DNA from: Spisula solida
Lineage: Eukaryota > Mollusca > Bivalvia > Venerida > Mactridae
Assembly: GCA_947247005.1 (NCBI GenBank)
Contig: OX365952.1
Span: 51,440,722-51,504,721, forward strand
Length of the DNA stretch: 64,000 bases
Reading direction: 5' to 3'
The notes below the pieces were generated by a model. That model was not told the DNA's origin. It searched no databases and worked only from the letters and a program-made list of their open reading frames with translations. The stretch's first letter is position 1. The number at the start of each line of letters is the position of its first letter. A program made the translations under genes and the position numbers. This document shows positions 45,332-56,470 of the stretch, piece after piece.

Positions 45332-46628
45332 GAATAGTTGAGCTTGTGAAAGTTGATTACATTGGTAGAACGAAGTGACAATTCTGTTGGACCAGCGTTT
45401 GGCTCTTGCTGTCTGCGTAGTTAGATTAAGTCACGTCTGAGAAGCAGCATGGACAGTATGTTTATTGTGGGTGTTGGGGTAGCGTGTTTCTAGTGGTTTG
45501 GACTACAGTAGATTTTGTTCGTCTGATTAGGAGGTTAGGGCGAACTACTGTTAGTGGTTGCTGGAAACGTTACAAGGTCCCACAAGGTGTCTCGTTGTTC
45601 AAAGCTGAGCCTGTGTTAGGTTCACGGAGGTTGTTCTACTGTTTGAAGTTGTATTGTTGAGCTACGCGGCTGAGTCTAGATAATCTGTTTGCGAATTCTG
45701 TTATATTGGTATACACCACGGTACGTTGAAACTATTCTAAAGTTGACACATTCAAAACTCTCTATATTTCACTCTTGAGCTCTAAGACATACATGTATGC
45801 ACGACAAGGATATTGATCCCACTTGTATATAGGTGATTCTTTGTATATATTGGAATGAATTAAGTGTGTTGCTGTTGGTCGAAACTAGTAATTGCAATTA
45901 TACTCCCTTGGCGGGTTCATAGAGAGTCCCTGCACGTAACAGTATATTCAGTCAAATTACTACAGAATATGTATTTTGTAATAAAGTATAGAGGTCTGGT
46001 GAAAACGAATTGGTCATGACGCCGGATATATTTTACATTGGAATGTCTACGAAAATTTTGGACACACCTCGTACTAACTGAAATCGTAAATAAATTCTTT
46101 ATAATGTGTATACAATTAATATGAACTAAGGCATGGCCTTTAACGGAGATTTTTTCTTTCTTAATTAATAAATTAATGTAGATTGTATGTATCTATGTAT
46201 GTACAGTTTACATAAAGAATCATGTATACATCTTAATTAATAAATTAATGTAGATTGTATGTATCTATGTATGTACAGTTTACATAAAGAAACATGTATG
46301 CATTTTAACTACAGTCATGTACTTAAGGGTAAACAGGAATCAAAGAGCTGAAAGATCTGAGGTTGTTCAAATGTATGTAATTCTGATCACCCCGGCTTTA
46401 TGCATTGCAATATTTAGTAGACAAACTGAGATGGCCGTACTTTCACGATTAGAATTAATGCATGCAGGGAAAGAACAAATCAAATTATGCCACATTATTA
46501 TTATTGCATTGGCAATAAACAGTTTATATGTTTACATCAAATAAAATATTGAAGTTGAATAGTTTTCTGCAGCCAGAAAATTTACTGGTATTGCTTAGGA
46601 TGTGTTTTTTTGCAGTTAGGATGCTGAG

Positions 46629-46960
46629 CAAAAAGATAACATTAAGTCGGACAGGGATGGCTACACTCTACTTAACCAGTCGAGCACCGAAATCATAAAA
46701 ATATACAAGGCACAATGCCCAACACCCAGCCGAGCGAGAAAAATGATCCGCCCAAATCCCAGCTGTCAAAAATCTGAATGAAACAGTTTCAGCAATCAAA
46801 AGGCTGAATGCCCACTCAGAACGACCTAGTTTCAAATGTAAAACGGCGGAAAGATACAATAATAAATAAACACCGAAAGCCCCGGCCGGATGACTTAGTT
46901 TCAACAAGCAACAAGCCTTAGTCGAGTGTCACCAAGAATGACCTAGCTCCAATAAGCTTA
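46629..46960 (-). repeat. Dispersed TTAATATTATCTTT-ended repeat inside copy 2
   Basis: Equivalent of 1013-1340, with the same end (AAAAGATAACATTAAGTCGG) and the ACCAGTCGAGCACCGAAATC segment. Confidence 0.7.
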
Positions 46961-47337
46961 ACAGCCCAAGCTGAATGACCCAATTTAAACAACCCAATTT
47001 AACCAATTAGTATGCCAAAATGAGCAACAACGCTACATGACCATTCCGGTGTATGTTTAAATTTATTAGTCAGAATAATAAGCCAAATAATCAGAAATGT
47101 GTAATATCGAATACTACGACAGGGGCGTAGCCAGACTTGAATTGACTCATAAGCCTTGAAGTTGGTGGTTATGGTTGGGGGTCCTCACGATTCGTGAGAC
47201 TTTGAGACTTATATTTATATTTAATGTTACGCACGTGCGTACATCAGTAACATAACCGACTATATATAACAGTTTATACAGAATAGTACATGGTATCATC
47301 TACGGGAACGTTTATAATGAAACAAGGTTAAAAAAGT

Positions 47338-47428
47338 ATGTAGTCGGACCAGGGCTCAAACCTGGAACCATTTGCTATATATATATTAAGAAGGTTCAAT
47401 GCTCTACTGAGTGAGCTAAATGGATTAC
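47338..47428 (-). repeat. tRNA-like (SINE-head) module, copy 2
   Basis: Counterpart of 1764-1848, with A-box-like TAGCTCACTCAGTAGAGC and B-box-like GGTTCCAGGTTTGAGCCC on the minus strand. The central TATATATATATA run is expanded. Confidence 0.55.
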
Positions 47429-47586
47429 TACAAAGTTCTCTTCCTTATCAGTAATTAAATCCTATACTAGCTCCAGGCATCCTACAGACAGACACTTTTA
47501 GCATATTTTTCAGGGAAATTCTTAACTCTCATTTAAATGAAGCTTGTAACAAATAAATTTTTCCAAACATTTTAAAATCAAAGTTA

Positions 47587-48128
47587 AACCCCTTTCACAA
47601 TTGTCATACGACGAGTCTTAGATGTAAATTTGAGGAATATCCTATGTCCGTCGTACAACAAACTTAAGAAATTTTGTCGCGTTTGACACCATCGGACCAC
47701 AAAATGCATTTTTATAATTAAATTGATCATGCATACATGTATTTCAGTTTAATACTAGCATTTAGCAAGTTCCTATTTGCATATATTTATTATTATTTGA
47801 AAATAAAGAGTTTGGTTGGATGTTTTGATTAATTATACCCAGCTGCTGAAACTTATTTTTTAAACCAGCTAATAGTTTGACAATGCTTTAATCGTACGAC
47901 GGACGTGCTACAACTGTTCATCTTAAGGCTTTCGCGCGTCAATTGTTATGACCTGCGACCATCGCATGACCATCATACGTCTGTCTGTCGTGTGGCGGAC
48001 GCACGATAGTTCCCAAAAATGCATCGTTGAGCTGTCGCACCCTTTCCAGGCGCAAATTGGTACATTTCCATGTAGACCCATAAGCCTCGTGCAACGAAAA
48101 CATCCCTATGACAATTGTGAAAGGGGTT
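47587..48128. mobile_element. PIF/Harbinger-like MITE nested in copy 2
   Basis: Same element as 2008-2552, with TTA at 47584-47586 and 48129-48131. Here the base after the right TTA is G, not A, so a 4-bp TTAA duplication no longer fits but the 3-bp TTA does. The TIR has one substitution at the left end (GTCATAC for GTCGTAC). Confidence 0.75.
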
Positions 48129-48267
48129 TTAGTCATGGCTCCTATATATTTTGAAATTACGCATGTTTATCCGGTAATGTCGATAAGGTGAATATGAATT
48201 GAAATAAGTAGATCATAACTTTGCCGATGCAGTCTTCAAATTTCACTTTTCATGGCAGACATTTTGG

Positions 48268-48538
48268 TGGAACAGTTGTCGAGTGATAAGCGCTCTCAAC
48301 TTAGTACCGATCCAGAGGTCCCTGGTTTGAATCTCTGCCGGGGCACGGGAAATTCCTACCAAACTAAATCGGCACTGATGACGAAGCCCGACTCACCAAC
48401 CTCCACTTCTGAAAACCATGCACAAAACAATTGTGGTTTTAACAATGTTATTGTGAAGGCATACACACATCATGTTGGTTATACTATAGGCAAGATGCTA
48501 ACAGAGCGAACACTTTACCAACTGAGCTATCCAGGCAT
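48268..48538. repeat. Two tRNA-like modules, copy 2
   Basis: 48268-48350 (plus strand: TGTCGAGTGATAAGCGCT, GGTTTGAATCTCTGCC) and 48478-48538 (minus strand: GGATAGCTCAGTTGGTAA, CTGTTAG loop) correspond to 2677-2757 and 2920-2987 of copy 1. The plus-strand 114-codon frame across them is a shadow. Confidence 0.5.
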
Positions 48539-49412
48539 TAGTCAAACGTATTGGACGCGTACAGTATACACTGTAGCGGCTCAGTTGAAAAATTGAAAAC
48601 TGGTCAAGCTGGCCAAATACATTTCTCCCCTATCAGTAATTTAATCCTGTACACAGTACTACAATTATCTCATAAACATTGCTATCCAAAGCACAATACA
48701 CATGATACAGACGGTACATTGTCAAAGAGTCATTTTACATTTTGTTTTGGTACAAACTAATGAAACTTGGACGAATAATTTCGGTCGTAGGTACGAATAG
48801 GAACGGGTACGACAGGAATTTGTAGAAAGTTGTACTTACCAAACCTTTAATAACAACATACGTCATCGGATGTTGATTTTATTGTATAAGTTTGCTAATT
48901 GCGAGTATTAAAGACGATTTTCCTTGCTTAACAAGTACTTACATCGTGTAATCGATGGTCGGCGTCTCAGACGAATGCAATCACGTAGAATGTTGAGTTA
49001 CTTCCCCTGTTACCTGGCTATCGCTCCGGACCCGGGATTATTTATTTATTTTGTATAGCGTAATTTGAAATCTGCAGATGTTCAGAAAACCTAAAAAATA
49101 TAGAAGTTCAGCTACGAATTGTCAGATTTCAACTAATTTGAGATTACAATAATGGTTGAATCCTCGTACCAATCATAACTACTCTCGTACGTCACTGCGG
49201 ATCTTCGATGAGACCGGAAATCCATACCTTTTCAGCTATTAGTGGGGCGAAACTTCGGCCGATGACGGAAAGACCCGAGTAGTTACGATTGCCGGGAAGA
49301 CAATTGGTACGACCTCTACGACATTTATAGGCTGCTGATTTAGGAAAAAAGCCAAACTCAGACGTCTCGGAGATGTTTTTTCAAAATCTTCGGTTTTGAA
49401 AAAAATCTCCTA

Positions 49413-49968
49413 TGAAGTGTGGTAAATGGACCTGCAATGCTAATAATGATTCTGTTACTAAACTCGTTCAAACCATGCCCGTCATCCGTAAAATTTGAGC
49501 GTAACTTTAATACTTTCTTAAGTGCTTTGATAAAACAGTACTCATGACGTAGGCAAATATCAAGTACATTGTATCATTGTCATCGGCGAAGTCATTATTA
49601 AACCCTGCAGGCGTGAGTGGGCACCAATAGATAAGTGGATTGTTGTATCTCATATGTCTCATTGTATGAAAAACATAATTGGCCAATACTAAAGCACCAA
49701 TATTACGTGCACTTTGTGAGCAAGGCACGTGGTCACTGACGTCATATTTAATTCCGGAGACAAAACAGCTGAGCAAGAAAGGCATAATACGAACACACAG
49801 AGAAGAAAAATGACAGCATTTGATTTAAAGCTTAACGACAGGTATGGCTTTGCCGGGAGGACATCTACGCAGTGATATACCGTATGTATCAAAATATACC
49901 CATTCCACATGCATTCCAAATCCCACGTGAATATCAGTCCATATGAATTGTGTAAAACAATGTCGTAA
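49413..49968. other. No gene seen
   Basis: Minus-strand frames of 92 and 95 codons overlap each other at 49507-49976 without recognisable domains. Confidence 0.35.
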
Positions 49969-50155
49969 CACAGCACGCTATGCGGTTATAACAAGAAGTT
50001 TTATGAGACGTCACCAAATGTTGTTGTTCACGTGACTACTAACACATCACGTGATGCGGTAATAGCACGAATGTTTTATGTGAAGTCATCAAAGATTGTT
50101 GTGCACGTGACTTCTAACAAATTACGTGATGTGGTAATAATTCGAAGGTTTTCAA
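49969..50155 (+). repeat. 74-bp tandem repeat (2.5 units) with E-box motifs
   Basis: Units start at 49969, 50043 and 50118 (periods 74 and 75). The shared pattern is CAC-TCACGTGATG-CGGTAATA...GTTTTATG-GA-GTCA-CAAA-TTGTTGT-CACGTGACT-CTAA. Several copies of CACGTG or ACGTGA (E-box type) are preserved although the units have diverged by roughly a fifth. The 74-codon frame at 50032-50256 simply reads through the repeat. Confidence 0.8.
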
Positions 50156-50460
50156 TATCAGAAAATAATATACTACAGTCCAGGAAGGATATTGTGAGAG
50201 CGACATTAATATTTGTACTTCAATTTCTATTCCCGAATCAATGGGTTTATGTTTAAAACTATTTCCCGTTCGTTTTGTATTTATTTTCTGTTGATGTAAT
50301 ATTTTTAATACATTGCATGCATTTTTATATTAAGTACTTGAAACAAGATTCCACGACTTGGTCATTGCAAAATTATTGTATGACTGAATGTGACCATAGG
50401 GATGCTTATAGTTCACGAATACCATACTTGCAAATTATGAAAAAATGTTAAAGAAAAAAA
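50156..50460. other. No gene seen
   Basis: AT-rich spacer with no recognised signal. Confidence 0.35.
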
Positions 50461-50532
50461 TATATTAGCCTCAAACCCGGTACCGTGTCTTCTACACACC
50501 GCACACGTACCGACTGAGCCATCAGAGATTGT
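50461..50532 (-). repeat. tRNA pseudogene or SINE head
   Basis: The minus strand shows GATGGCTCAGTCGGTACG (A-box-like), a plausible anticodon stem GGTGT/ACAC around the loop GTAGAAG, and GGTACCGGGTTTGAGGC (B-box-like). The T stem does not close and no acceptor stem is evident, so it is probably non-functional. Unlike the other tRNA-like modules it stands alone here. Confidence 0.55.
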
Positions 50533-52284
50533 TATCTAGTAGCAACTCAATAAAGCCACATATAGCGATAAATGCAATTACATTTGTATATGTTTTCATC
50601 ACTTCGGAAATATCCGGACTTGAAGGAATAATGCAAGGAGTCTCAGTTTAATCTGGTCAGATAATACTATATAGATATAGGTATCTACTTATATAAACAA
50701 AATATTACAAAATCATGTTGTCGAAATAGCAAGTAAGCAATATATTTTGCAGACAAAGGGGAATATAACAAAGTCAGCAAACTTTGCTGTAAATTATCAC
50801 AGACATTGATATGTGTGCAGCATAAGGGCAGTGTCCTTTCATCGCGGTCTTAGTTCTCCCTAACACTGATTGTTTCATAACGCAATAGAGCACGGTAGAA
50901 CATTGGCACGAGCGTTACATAACGACGAGGCAGAGAACATAATTTGATTGATCCATGTCTTCAATCAAATATCACCAGTTTGAAATGTGGGCGGTATAAG
51001 TGCGGATATAATGAACTTATGCTGAATATTATACCGAGTTAATTGGACTGATCTAATTATTGATGAATAAGCTTCCTTTGATCAAGGTGACTGTATTGTT
51101 ATCCTTGAGTTAACAAGCACATTGACCACGGTGACAAAGCATCTTGATGTATAGATTATCTACAAAGGCAGTTATGATTACGTTTTTTGGTAAATATCTT
51201 TAGTCATACTGGACGTTTCTTCTCCTTATTGTTTAACTGACAAATTTAGTTTCAGTTTCCAACATTGTTTAATATTAATAAAGGATACACATTCAAATAC
51301 CAAAGAAATCGTTGTCCAAGTATTGACATGTAAGTGAACAGAACATAGAAAATTTGGTACTTCTGACTTCGAAAGTCGTATCATTGTTTATAAAGGACAA
51401 GGTTCATGAATGGCTTAACTTTGCCCTGTATTTTGTGGGGAAAAAATGCATGTTCCTATGAATCTGTACACTATTTCTAATAATAAAATGGCACTTTTTA
51501 CTAATTATGGCATATTTTTCACATTCTTTTCTATAGATTACGAGAGAACTTGCGATATGCAGTCTCATTTTTAGACAGGAAGCGTTACGTTATGAGAAAT
51601 ATAGAACATATTTATTAAAACATGTACATTGTATTTCTATATTTTGAAAAATCACAGGGCCAAACTAAGCCATAAGCGAAACGTGTCCTTTTGACGATCA
51701 TTTTAAGCCCGAAGACTCAAACCACTATCAAAACTTTTTTAAAAAGTGATTAGAAAAAAGTATAAAAGTTGGTCATGTAAAAATATTGATATCCTTATCG
51801 ACGGAATCGGGATAATTTTATGTTATAAAAAATCGTAAAATGAAAATTACAAGAGCCTCTGTCGCCCGGCTTTAAAGACAAAATTAAGAACGTGTTATGT
51901 TATCATTAGCCTTTAATGTTCTTAGCTGACGTACTAATAACTAATGACTAACAACCATGTTATTACGACAAGTAACTTAGAGTACATTCAACCAGTTTTG
52001 TACTCTTAACTGAGACATAAATTGTATATTCAGCAGTCAAGCAAGTCCAAAAGTGTTCACTAATAACATATCATGGACTTCAAATTAGCGAACAATGTTG
52101 AGCTAAAGATACACAAATTATTAGTTGATCGCGTCAGCCACTGTGATTATTTATTATCCAGATAAATGTCTGTTTCCTGTACGTCACCATGCCTACTGTT
52201 ACCCGCTGTTACCCGCCGTGACCTTGTTATGGACACTTAAGCACGATATGTTTTCAGATGACATGACTTGTTTACCACAAAATA
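50533..52284. other. No gene seen (1.7 kb)
   Basis: No credible frame above background, no TIR pair and no tandem array. Confidence 0.35.
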
Positions 52285-52350
52285 CAAAGATATAACAATG
52301 ATCGAACAGGACAGGCAGCACTCGTTAGAAACATCTGAGCACGAGACACT
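52285..52350 (-). repeat. Possible worn copy of the dispersed repeat end
   Basis: Minus-strand pattern AAAGATATAACAATGATCGA, ACAGGACAGGCAGCACTCG, ATCTGAGCACGAG matches the family end with many changes. The 98-codon minus-strand frame here is a shadow. Confidence 0.45.
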
Positions 52351-52648
52351 GAACAACCAGTAAAACACGACATGAAGACATGAGACCGTAAGGTTAGTGT
52401 ATACACTGAAGTATGCAATACATTACAATATAGTATTAGAGGACTAAACCATAGACGTATGTAATTACACAAAGATAATAGCAAATCGGACAGGTAGAGC
52501 AAATCGTAAATTATTATAACAAATAGGCAATAATAGTGGATAGAATTACACGTCAACTGTGCCATCATTTACGGTAATCTAAACATGTAAGTAATTAATA
52601 AAATCAGCGAGTGAGATATTCAAAACAGGCGATTCGCGGCGCTATATA

Positions 52649-53388
52649 CACTCGGCAAAACTTATAAGTACACACGTGGTTTTATCGTTATAACTTTTTT
52701 ATTTTTTATTATTTTTGCATGAAATTTTGTGTACATGGTATTGACTATAAAAGGACTGGATAACAAAAGTTTTTTCTTCAAAATTAAATACAGCGGTTCA
52801 TTGGACGATGAAAGGTCAAAAACCGTAAAATGGCCGTGAAATTGACGCGTATTTGCAAAATATTTTGATGAAAGGTAAATTTGAATTTTAGATTTATTGT
52901 CAAATTAAAAAAAACACAAAATAATTCGATTTTTCAAACGACAACATGGTGTTTTTTACTTTTAAAAATATTTTTTATTGTTATGGTCAAGGGGAGTTAA
53001 CCATGTTCCAAATTGCATTTTTTATCAGAAGTTGATATTTTTAAACCTAAATTGTGCTTGTTCTTATCATTGTTTTCTTTATTACTGTGTCTGTGATAGA
53101 AACATAGACTTGAAACTGTACTGTATCAGCGCAGCGGGGCCATATGTGCATTAGTAACCTGACAATCGCCCGATGAACACACGTCATTATTGTGTTTTTT
53201 TAGATTCTGTTGTTGTCATCATTAGTTTATTCTGTTTGTGACAATTTCAATCAGATGTTAAAAACATCGATTGTATTGTAACTCTACATATCCAATCTAC
53301 ATATGTTGAAATTTTCAGCACGATCATGCACGCATTGACCGAGCTATGGGCAAATAAACAAGTGTGTACTTATAAGTTTTGCCGAGTG
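52649..53388. mobile_element. 740-bp Tc1/mariner-like TIR element
   Basis: CACTCGGCAAAACTTATAAG followed by TACACACGTG matches the inverted right end at 29 of 30 bases, with TA on both flanks (52647-52648 and 53389-53390). No transposase inside. The interior is strongly T/A-biased, with GAAAGGTAAATTTGAATTTT- and ATTTTTAAACC-type tracts. The high TIR identity suggests recent mobility, presumably in trans. Confidence 0.85.
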
Positions 53389-53740
53389 TACGTATTGACG
53401 TAGAGCAGAGAACACAATACGTCATGCTCCACTAAGTATGGCTGTCACAGTGTTATGTGATATTAAGTTAAAAGCAAACAGCATACGTAAAACAATAAGT
53501 CAAAATAAAACAAAGTTGGCAGCATGTAAGTGAATATTAAAAGCTCAGCACGACGTGTATTTACATTACGCTTTTACATTATGACAAGTTTTACAAAGAA
53601 TTAACCAGCATGCAAACACGCAAATGCACACATACACAATCATACTGAATGTGTAACGGATTATTTCATATATATTACTATATATATAATATTCTATTGA
53701 GCTGATTTACCAAGTCGGTAAAGCAAACTTCTAACCAATC

Positions 53741-54738
53741 ACAGCATGAAAAGTTACGTTTAATTTTCGATTAAAATTAACGTAAATGTAATTATATTCG
53801 AAATTTAAATACATTTAATCAGAAAAAAGTAGCCATTAAATTCCATATTTAAGTTAAGTTTAATACTATATTTATGTCGAATTATTCCTACAAGTTTAAG
53901 TCACATATAAGTTGCATTTAAAGGTGATTAAATATAGAATATAAATGAGATTAAATGCACGTTTATGCAATATAAACACAATAAACTTAAACTTAATTTA
54001 AAACTTAAATTTGACATTTAAGTAGCATTTAAAGGTGACTAAATATCTTTCTGTCATTAAATTTATTCTGCACATTATTGTGCAAGGAAGACAACCACTC
54101 AGCAGTTCGTAGCCTGCTTCTTTCTAATAAAACATTTCTGTATCGTACGATTTATATAGTACAACCATACTTTTATATTGTATGACTTAATATATATTAT
54201 TATCCTATATGTACTGATTTTATATTTCAATGTCCATGAACAACCATGAAGTAGCATTTAAAGATGTTACACATATACTAGTTCACTAACGATATAATTT
54301 GTATTTAAAGTATATTTAACGGCAAGGAAAAGATATACAAATTTACTCATATTATTATTAAAGGGAGGTAACAAAACAACTATGGAAATTCTTCTAATTT
54401 TGAAATTTGTGAAATAAAATTTGTAGATCTACCTGTGAACTAAACGCGAACTAAACGCGAATCTAGTTTGATGCCTGTACTAGTATTATTTGTGATTATA
54501 AATATGAATACAATTTAGTTAATATACGGAAAATAAATCAAATTAAATGTGGACGTTTTTGTGAAATTCCAAATAAACGGAAAGATAATATAGTATTATT
54601 TGTGATTAAATTTACAAATTAAATTTAGTTTATATACGGAAAATAAATCGACTTAAATTTGACGTTTTTGTGAAATTCCAAATAAATGTAAATATAATAA
54701 AATATTATTTGCACTTAAACCCGCTTTTTCATGCTGTG
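53741..54738. mobile_element. 1.0-kb AT-rich TIR element with internal repeats
   Basis: CACAGCATGAAAAG (53741-53754) is inverted at CTTTTTCATGCTGTG (54724-54738). The interior is extremely AT-rich, with dispersed TTTAAATTTAA words, three copies of an AAGTAGCATTTAAAGGTGA-like word (about 53911, 54021 and 54251), and a 110-bp tandem duplication (54481-54706). No coding frame. The short TIR and no obvious target duplication make the class uncertain. Confidence 0.6.
54481..54706 (+). repeat. 110-bp tandem duplication
   Basis: TAGTATTATTTGTGATTA...ATACGGAAAATAAATC...ACGTTTTTGTGAAATTCC...AATAAACGGAAAGATAATA is repeated with a period of 110 bp (54481 and 54591), with a third start at about 54700 (AATATTATTTGCAC). 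Confidence 0.85.
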
Positions 54739-55492
54739 CAAACTTGTGAAAAAGTAACGGGTATCACTTTAAAATATACCTATATAATGTGGCAAAATGG
54801 AACGTTGTTATTATCATTGTTACGGAACAGTAACAAAAACGCAACGAAGAATTATTAGTTCCAGCTTTATGTTGCCACACTATACAGTAGGCTACAAACC
54901 AAATATGATACCAAGTTATAAATAATAAATAATGTTATTGGTTGTTTTTGTCTAAATTGAAGTTATATCCTTCAGCAAGGTCACACTGTCTGTGTCCGAA
55001 ACCACGATTTGGTTATATCGTTACTTCACCCATCCTTAGGTGAATTAAGCTGCAATGTTTTGTCTCTGCCATTTACGTGATTTATCACTTGTTTCATTGT
55101 AGCATGTGTTTGTAGACGACGTCATCAAATATACCGCGCCAATCTTCCTAGTTCTTGTGTAGGAAGGTGGGCAGTCGTATTATTAAGACGACACAGGAAT
55201 CATGTATCCATCCTCTATATTTCTACGTTCGCCATACGGAGATCCTAACGGGCGACATCCCGACTTTTAACACACATCAAACATAGCAAACTTTAAATTG
55301 ATTTCATAATCAGTCAGAAATAACTGAATAGCATTATCTCCTACTTGATGTCATAACCTAACTGTTTAAGCAAGTTCACCTCCTGCGTTCTTGAAATACT
55401 AATTGTTTAAAAACGCTTCCATGCATGTTTCTAAGAAACTTAAATTTATTAGCTGTATAAGGAGAATGACAAAGGGTTTACCAAATACATTT
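54739..55492. other. No gene seen
   Basis: No recognised domain, TIR pair or tandem array. Confidence 0.35.
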
Positions 55493-56050
55493 GAGCCGTT
55501 CTCCGGGAAAACCGGGCTTAGTGACAAAAATACGAAAATCATGATAATATAGCATGCATTAGAAAGACAAGACTCTTTTGAACAGTTTCTGAATATTTAA
55601 GCAAAATATAACATCAAATAACAAAGTTACAGACTTTCAAAACTAAGCTCTCCTGTCTACGTGGTGAATGACGTCGCTAACGTCATTCAAAGGTTATTTG
55701 ACGTTATGTTAACAAGAAGTTCATAAATCCAGTATTTTCTGAGTTCTTGACGTAAACTTTTCAAAATTGTATCCCATGTAAGAATAATATTCCTTTGTTA
55801 ATAAAACATATCTAAATCGTGCAGTTTAGCTTTTAGAGAAACGTAGCTACTGTTTTCAACGACTAACCCCTCTTTTTCTTAATACGGATACTCTTCAGAA
55901 ATTGGTTACCATAGCAACGACAGAATATATTTTAACATGATTTATGAGAAAAAATAAATCTAAGACATAGTTCTATATTATCCAAGAACTTAAACTTAAA
56001 TCAAAGAGCATGACCTTTTTGTCATTATGAGGGTTTTCTTAACCTTATTA

Positions 56051-56210
56051 CATAAATAGAGGATCTTGCATGAGTGCTCATTACATACGAGTTTTATTAA
56101 ACGAGTGGACAAAATGGTATGACACGAGGCTTGCCGAGTGTCATATTATTTTTGTCGACGAGTTTAATAAAACTCGTATGTAATGAGCACGAATGTTAGA
56201 TTCTATTTAT
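56051..56210. mobile_element. Foldback MITE, second member
   Basis: Arms GATCTTGCATGAGTGCTCAT...ACATACGAGTTTTATTAAAC and GTTTAATAAAACTCG...TATGTAATGAGCAC...GAATGTTAGATTCT pair around the centre ACACGAGGCTTGCCGAGTGT. The end sequences correspond to those of 17198-17344 in the opposite orientation, and the centre is also shared (CTCGGCA-x-AGCCTCG). It has lost or gained arm sequence relative to that copy. Confidence 0.7.
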
Positions 56211-56470
56211 CGCATAACCTTAGAACACGCTCATTATTGTTCAAAAGGATGATGTACGCTGCATATGTTTCAGCCACAATTCAGCGGTACAATGAGCGCG
56301 ACGTCATGGCGACGTTGATATTATCCTGACGTCATTGACGGATCAATGCATGGATTGGCTAACGTCACGTCAAGCTAATTTAAATATTTATTGCACAGTC
56401 TGGGAGAGCCGAACGATATTTACGGCACGGCTTTACGGCACTCCTGGACCGCAGGTTATGTGATAAATAG
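56203..56470. mobile_element. 268-bp TIR segment abutting the foldback
   Basis: CTATTTATCGCATAACCT (56203-56220) is inverted at AGGTTATGTGATAAATAG (56453-56470) with one mismatch. The same ATAAATAG word also ends the foldback next to it. The interior is GC-richer than the surroundings and has two clear palindromes (TGACGTCA-like at about 56330, AACGTCACGTCAAG at 56362). It may be a separate MITE or part of a compound insertion. Confidence 0.55.

Larger units (their letters stand above)
43952..46071. mobile_element. 2.1-kb mariner-like TIR element without transposase
   Basis: CGAGGTGTGTCCAA is perfectly inverted at the far end (TTGGACACACCTCG). Similarity continues more loosely (ATGCGTGGA against TTCGTAGA), and TA flanks both sides (43950-43951 and 46072-46073). 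TIRs of the CGAGG-TGTCCAA type with TA duplication point to mariner-like elements. No transposase or DDD catalytic motif is found inside. It contains a promoter-like site (44706-44732), four 75-bp repeats (44926-45331) and an AATAAA (45980-45985), so it may have captured foreign DNA. Confidence 0.7.
46114..49412 (+). mobile_element. 3.3-kb interspersed repeat, copy 2
   Basis: Direct copy of 513-3773 with the same left end, right-end hairpin and module order. Differences: it lacks about 34 bp present at 1640-1675 and about 60 bp at 3517-3580, where copy 1 has extra sequence between GAGACCGGAA-like repeats. It keeps about 170 bp (48595-48765) that copy 1 has lost. Base substitutions are few, so the two copies are fairly recent relative to the partial copy at 16640. 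The flanking sequences outside the boundaries are unrelated. Confidence 0.75.
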
